64,000 nucleotides of DNA from Rhodocyclaceae bacterium (GTDB lineage: Bacteria; Pseudomonadota; Gammaproteobacteria; Burkholderiales; Rhodocyclaceae), in contig JAUXXJ010000012.1 of NCBI GenBank assembly GCA_030681195.1, positions 1-64,000 of the forward strand, given 5' to 3'. The position numbers and the translations under genes are program-made. Shown piece after piece: positions 60,405 through 64,000 of this stretch (its first letter is position 1; each line of letters begins with the position of its first letter). The notes beneath the pieces are model-generated. The model did no database searches. It was not told where the DNA came from and worked only from the letters and a program-made list of their open reading frames with translations.

Positions 60405-61448
60405 TTACCCCGGGAAGGTGTCTTTGTTGGCGGCCTTGCTGCGGGCCTCGGCGGATGACACGATGTTGCGCTTGACCAGATCCTGCAGATTCTGATCCAG
60501 CGTCTGCATGCCGAACTGCTGGCCGGTCTGGATCGCCGAATACATCTGGGCAATCTTGTTTTCGCGGATCAGGTTGCGGATGGCCGGCGTGCCGATCATG
60601 ATTTCGTGCGCGGCGACGCGGCCGCTGCCGTCCTTGGTCTTCAGCAGCGTTTGCGAGATGACGGCCTTCAGCGATTCGGACAGCATCGCACGGATCATCT
60701 CCTTCTCGGCAGCCGGGAAGACGTCGACAATCCGGTCGATGGTCTTGGCGGCCGATGAGGTGTGCAGGGTGCCGAACACCAGGTGGCCGGTCTCGGCGCC
60801 GGAGAGGGCGAGACGGATGGTTTCGAGGTCGCGCATTTCGCCCACGAGAATCACGTCCGGGTCTTCGCGCAGAGCGGAGCGCAAGGCGTTGCTGAAAGAC
60901 TTGGTGTGCGGGCCGACTTCGCGCTGATTGACCAGACACTTCTTTGATTCATGCACGAATTCGATCGGATCTTCGACCGTCAGGATGTGGCCGTATTCGG
61001 TTTCATTCTTGTGGTCGACCATCGCTGCCAGTGTCGTCGACTTGCCTGAACCGGTCGGGCCGGTGACGAGTACGATGCCGCGCGGCTGGTCGGAGATTTC
61101 CTTGAAGATTTTCGGTGCGTTCAATTGCTCCAGCGTCAATACCTTGGAGGGAATCGTCCGCAATACGGCGGCGGCACCCCGGTTTTGCACATAGGCATTG
61201 ACCCGGAAACGTGCCAGGCCCGGCACGGCGAAGGAGAAGTCGCATTCGAGATTCTCTTCGTAGGCCTTGCGCTGGCCGTCGTTCATGATGTCATAGATCA
61301 TGCTATGGACATCCTTGTGCTCCATCGCCGGGAGGTTGACGCGGCGGACGTCACCATGAACGCGGATCATCGGCGGCAGGCCGGAGGATAGGTGCAAGTC
61401 GGATGCCTTGTTCTTGACGACGAAAGCAAGCAGTTCGGTGATGTCCAT
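60405..61448 (-). CDS. pilT: Type IV pilus retraction ATPase PilT
   Basis: PilT powers pilus disassembly for twitching motility and DNA uptake. The 347-residue product starts MDITELLAFVVKNKASDLHLSSG and has Walker A GPTGSGKSTT (about 132-141), ILTVEDPIEF, Walker B VILVGEMRD and GHLVFGTLHTSSA. An AGGAG ribosome site lies 7 bases before ATG 61448. It is divergent from yggS, the standard arrangement in proteobacteria. Confidence 0.98.
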   Translation of the reverse strand: MDITELLAFVVKNKASDLHLSSGLPPMIRVHGDVRRVNLPAMEHKDVHSMIYDIMNDGQRKAYEENLECDFSFAVPGLARFRVNAYVQNRGAAAVLRTIPSKVLTLEQLNAPKIFKEISDQPRGIVLVTGPTGSGKSTTLAAMVDHKNETEYGHILTVEDPIEFVHESKKCLVNQREVGPHTKSFSNALRSALREDPDVILVGEMRDLETIRLALSGAETGHLVFGTLHTSSAAKTIDRIVDVFPAAEKEMIRAMLSESLKAVISQTLLKTKDGSGRVAAHEIMIGTPAIRNLIRENKIAQMYSAIQTGQQFGMQTLDQNLQDLVKRNIVSSAEARSKAANKDTFPG

Positions 61449-61492
61449 ACGGAGCTCCTGAAGGTTTGGCCGGATATACTTGAAGCCGATAT

Positions 61493-62191
61493 ATGACAAC
61501 AATTTCCGCCAACCTGCAAGCCGTAAATCAGCGCATCGTGGCCGCCTGCGCCCAGGCCGGACGCGCTCCCGGCCTGGTAAATCTGCTGGCCGTGTCGAAA
61601 ACCTGGCCAGAATCGGCCGTTCGCGCCGCGGCCGGGGCCGGGCAGGTCGCCTTTGGCGAAAGCTATGTGCAGGAGGCGCTACCCAAGATGGCTGCGCTGG
61701 CTGAGCTGTCATTGCAATGGCATTTCATCGGCCCCCTGCAGAGCAACAAGACCCGCCCCGTCGCTGAACGCTTCGACTGGGTGCACTCCATTGAACGTCT
61801 CAAGATTGCCGAACGCTTGTCGGCACAACGGCCCGAGCATCTGCCGCCGTTGAATGTCTGCGTCGAGGTGAATGTCAGTGGCGAGGCCAGCAAAAGTGGT
61901 TGCACGCCGGCAGAGGTGCCCGCGCTCTGCCGCGCTGTGGCTGCCTTGCCGCGACTCAGGCTGCGCGGCCTGATGGCGATTCCCGAGCCGATGAGCGACG
62001 AAAAGTCGGCGTTGGTGAAACGGCACTTTGCAGCAGTGCGGGCGTTGCAGGAAAAACTGGTGGCCGAAGGCCTGCCCCTTGACACACTCTCGATGGGCAT
62101 GTCGCACGACCTCGAAGCCGCGATAATGGAGGGCGCGACCATCGTGCGGGTGGGCACGGCGATCTTTGGCGAAAGGAATTACAGCACATGA
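61493..62191 (+). CDS. yggS: PLP homeostasis protein YggS (PLPBP/COG0325)
   Basis: YggS binds pyridoxal phosphate and keeps vitamin B6 and amino-acid pools in balance. The 232-residue TIM-barrel product has the PLP lysine in LAVSKTWP (Lys36), HFIGPLQSNK, and the phosphate-binding SMGMSHDLEAAI. Residues EKSALVKRH near 170 are written by dispersed 24-mer copy 16. It overlaps proC by 4 bases. Confidence 0.95.
   Translation: MTTISANLQAVNQRIVAACAQAGRAPGLVNLLAVSKTWPESAVRAAAGAGQVAFGESYVQEALPKMAALAELSLQWHFIGPLQSNKTRPVAERFDWVHSIERLKIAERLSAQRPEHLPPLNVCVEVNVSGEASKSGCTPAEVPALCRAVAALPRLRLRGLMAIPEPMSDEKSALVKRHFAAVRALQEKLVAEGLPLDTLSMGMSHDLEAAIMEGATIVRVGTAIFGERNYST
62001..62024 (-). repeat. Dispersed 24-mer, copy 16 (inside yggS)
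   Basis: Three mismatches (T at 6, A at 9, A at 13). Opposite to the gene, read as KSALVKR, a fourth reading frame of the motif. Confidence 0.75.
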
Positions 62192-63000
62192 AAATTACCT
62201 TCATCGGCGGCGGCAACATGGCCACTGCCCTGATCGGCGGCCTCAAGAAGCAGGGCTTCTCGATGGCCGGCCTGCAGGTGGTCGAGCCCTTCGACGAGGC
62301 CAGGGAGCGCCTGACCGACACCTTTGGCGTGCGCTGCACCCCGGCCATCGACGCGGCGGCGCTCAACTGCGATGTCATCGTGCTGGCGGTCAAGCCACAA
62401 CTGATGAAAGAGGCGATTGCCCCGGCAGCCGGCAAATTGGCACAACAGCTGGTCATCAGCATTGCCGCCGGCCTGCGCCTGGCCGACATGGGCCGCTGGC
62501 TGGGAGGTCATGCCCGACTGATTCGCGCCATGCCGAACACCCCGGCCCTGGTCGGCGCCGGCATCACCGGCCTGTATGCCGACCCGAGCGTCGATCTGGA
62601 AGGGCGTGAAACAGCCGAGAAAATTCTCTCCGCCGTGGGCAAAACGCTGTGGATTGAGGACGAAAGCCTGATGGATGCGGTGACCGCCGTCTCCGGCAGC
62701 GGCCCGGCCTATGTGTTCTATTTCATCGAGGCGCTGCAAAGCGCGGGTGCCTCGCTCGGCCTGCCAGAGGAAGCTGCGCGGCTCTTGGCCATCGAAACCT
62801 TCGTCGGCGCGGCCCAACTGGCGGCCAACAGTGACGAAAACGTCAGCGAACTGCGCGCCCGCGTCACCTCGAAGGGCGGGACGACGGCTGCTGCGCTCGA
62901 CACCTTTGCCTCGCTGCGCGTGGCGACCTCGATCGGCCACGGTGTCGCCGCTGCCGCCGCGCGTGGCCGTGAGCTTTGCGACCAACTTGGGCAAGACTGA
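62188..63000 (+). CDS. proC: Pyrroline-5-carboxylate reductase
   Basis: ProC makes proline from pyrroline-5-carboxylate. The 270-residue product has the N-terminal NADPH loop FIGGGNMATALIGGL (about 5-19), AVKPQ, RAMPNTPALVGAG, and the C-terminal dimer domain with SGSGPAYVFYFIEAL and KGGTTAAALD. It overlaps yggS by 4 bases and yggT by 1. Confidence 0.98.
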   Translation: MKITFIGGGNMATALIGGLKKQGFSMAGLQVVEPFDEARERLTDTFGVRCTPAIDAAALNCDVIVLAVKPQLMKEAIAPAAGKLAQQLVISIAAGLRLADMGRWLGGHARLIRAMPNTPALVGAGITGLYADPSVDLEGRETAEKILSAVGKTLWIEDESLMDAVTAVSGSGPAYVFYFIEALQSAGASLGLPEEAARLLAIETFVGAAQLAANSDENVSELRARVTSKGGTTAAALDTFASLRVATSIGHGVAAAAARGRELCDQLGQD

Positions 63001-63566
63001 TGCTGGCACAAATCATTTCCCTCCTGCTGGGCACCGCCGCCGATATCCTCGCCGTTGCATTTCTCGCGCGTGTCTGGATGCAGTGGGCGCGCGCACCGTT
63101 TCGCAACCCGATCGGCGAATTCGTGCTGGCGGCGACCAACTGGGCCGTGCTGCCCTTGCGGCGCATCATCCCCGGCCTGTTCGGCGCCGACTTGGCTAGC
63201 ATGTTGGCCGCCTGGCTGGTGCAGATCGTCTTTCTGGGCATCATGGCCGGCCTCACCGGTCTGCTACTGCTAACGCCCGGTGCGATCCTCGGCGTGGCCT
63301 GGATGGCGGCGCTGACGGTGGCGCGCATATTCATTTATCTGCTGATGGGCGTGGTGATCATTGCGGCGCTGCTGTCCTGGATCAATCCCCATTCGCCCTT
63401 TCTGGCCCTGTTCGACGGCCTGGCCCGGCCCCTGCTGGGGCCGGTACGGCAGCGCATGCCGGCCATGGGCGGTATCGATTTCTCGCCGCTCATCGTCATC
63501 CTGCTGCTGCAGGTCGTGCTGATCGTAATGGCTAACCTGCAGCCGGCATCCCTGCTGCTGCCATGA
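63000..63566 (+). CDS. yggT: YggT family membrane protein
   Basis: A 188-residue integral membrane protein with about five hydrophobic helices arranged as two YggT repeats. Each contains the motif W(A)R-PFRNP or SWINPHSP followed by a conserved P-I/LLxP stretch ([27 protein letters not shown]). YggT proteins are linked to osmotic or ion homeostasis, and in Gram-positives to cell division; the exact role is unknown. Its ATG overlaps the proC stop. Confidence 0.92.
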   Translation: MLAQIISLLLGTAADILAVAFLARVWMQWARAPFRNPIGEFVLAATNWAVLPLRRIIPGLFGADLASMLAAWLVQIVFLGIMAGLTGLLLLTPGAILGVAWMAALTVARIFIYLLMGVVIIAALLSWINPHSPFLALFDGLARPLLGPVRQRMPAMGGIDFSPLIVILLLQVVLIVMANLQPASLLLP

Positions 63567-63576
63567 CGAGGAACTG

Positions 63577-64000
63577 ATGGCCACCTACGCAATCGGCGAC
63601 CTGCAGGGCTGCTACGACCCGCTGGCACGCCTGCTCGACTATCTCGACTTCGACCCGGCGGCGGATTGTCTCTGGTTCGTTGGCGATCTGGTCAATCGCG
63701 GACCGCAATCGCTGGAAGTATTGCGCTTCGTCCGCAGTCTGGAGGATGCCGCCGTCACGGTGCTGGGCAACCACGATTTGCATCTGATCATGCAGGCCGC
63801 CGGCCACGGCAAGGCCAACAAGGAAGACACGCTGACGGCGATTCTCGCCGCCAAGGATTGCGACGAGTTGCTGTACTGGTTGCGCGGCCTGCCCCTGTTT
63901 CATGTCCAGGGCAACTGGGGCATGGTTCATGCAGGTCTGTTGCCGGCCTGGGATGTGGCGCAGGCGCAGGCATTATCCGATGAGGTGTCGGCGGCGCTGC
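63577..64000 (+). CDS. apaH: Diadenosine tetraphosphatase ApaH (partial, runs off window)
   Basis: ApaH splits Ap4A into two ADP. The first 141 codons are present and open to the window end. They show the metallophosphatase motifs IGDLQGCYD (about 6-14), VGDLVNRGP (near 36-44), LGNHDLHL (about 63-70) and [10 protein letters not shown] (about 110-119). The ATG at 63577 has a GAGGAA site upstream and lies 10 bases after the yggT stop. Confidence 0.95.
   Translation, partial: MATYAIGDLQGCYDPLARLLDYLDFDPAADCLWFVGDLVNRGPQSLEVLRFVRSLEDAAVTVLGNHDLHLIMQAAGHGKANKEDTLTAILAAKDCDELLYWLRGLPLFHVQGNWGMVHAGLLPAWDVAQAQALSDEVSAAL

Overview
The window reads as one contiguous piece of a GC-rich betaproteobacterial chromosome, most likely Rhodocyclales or a near relative. 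This rests on gene families and order: tyrS next to an rRNA operon leader, erpA, bactofilin, rplM-rpsI, a coq7 ubiquinone gene, a CNP1-like gene, rppH-proS, an aspS neighbourhood, aroQ-accB-accC-prmA and pilT-pilU-yggS-proC-yggT. I found no phage, insertion sequence, CRISPR array or tRNA. Coding density is very high and no gap between genes exceeds about 230 bases.

Layout. 1-164: promoter and boxA leader of an rRNA operon that leaves the window on the minus strand. 165-5400: tyrS, an M23 peptidase, erpA, a bactofilin, a coiled-coil membrane protein and rplM-rpsI. 5.6-12.5 kb: an OsmC protein, coq7, a CNP1-like protein, rppH, proS, a lytic transglycosylase, ffh and ypjD. 12.6-18.7 kb: pilC and pilD (without pilB), an FmdB zinc ribbon, a DUF502 protein, aspS, a secreted barnase-like RNase with its barstar inhibitor, and nudB. 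18.8-21.3 kb: a patatin plus GntP permease cassette. 21.4-29.5 kb: argB, a HAD phosphatase, slmA, hemB, a candidate small RNA, ysxC, cytochrome c4, a sensor kinase, bioC and comF. 29.5-35.9 kb: an MSHA-type pilus cluster mshI-I2-J-K-L-M-N. 36.0-43.6 kb: a propionyl-CoA to succinyl-CoA operon (mcm, meaB, pccB, pccA) divergent from a GntR regulator. 43.6-55 kb: a DsrE-like protein, a HAD phosphatase, a divergent FeoB, a VOC protein, lgt, an EEP nuclease, clsB, a binding-protein plus diguanylate-cyclase pair, a CoA-binding protein, gluQ, a thioredoxin and a PfkB kinase. 55-64 kb: a zinc-ribbon protein, prmA, accC, accB, aroQ, pilU, pilT, yggS, proC, yggT and the start of apaH.

The main discovery candidate is a dispersed 24-base motif, 16 copies in 64 kb. 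Its left half is GCCGTCYCGCC and it is followed directly by AGCGCCGACTTTT. It occurs in both orientations. Four copies lie between genes and twelve inside essential or housekeeping genes, where they are read in four different reading frames. They appear to replace native codons rather than insert into them. One copy is paired with an inverted half copy to form a terminator-like hairpin behind pccA. This behaves like the DNA uptake sequences of Neisseriaceae and Pasteurellaceae, and the same window carries type IV pilus and competence-type genes (pilC, pilD, pilT, pilU, msh, comF). A DNA-uptake-signal function is inferred, not shown.

Other points of interest are a structured candidate small RNA with two anti-Shine-Dalgarno loops between hemB and ysxC, divergent mcm/gntR promoters bracketed by inverted 9-mers, an FNR-type box before the binding-protein/diguanylate-cyclase pair, and a housekeeping-context barnase/barstar pair.
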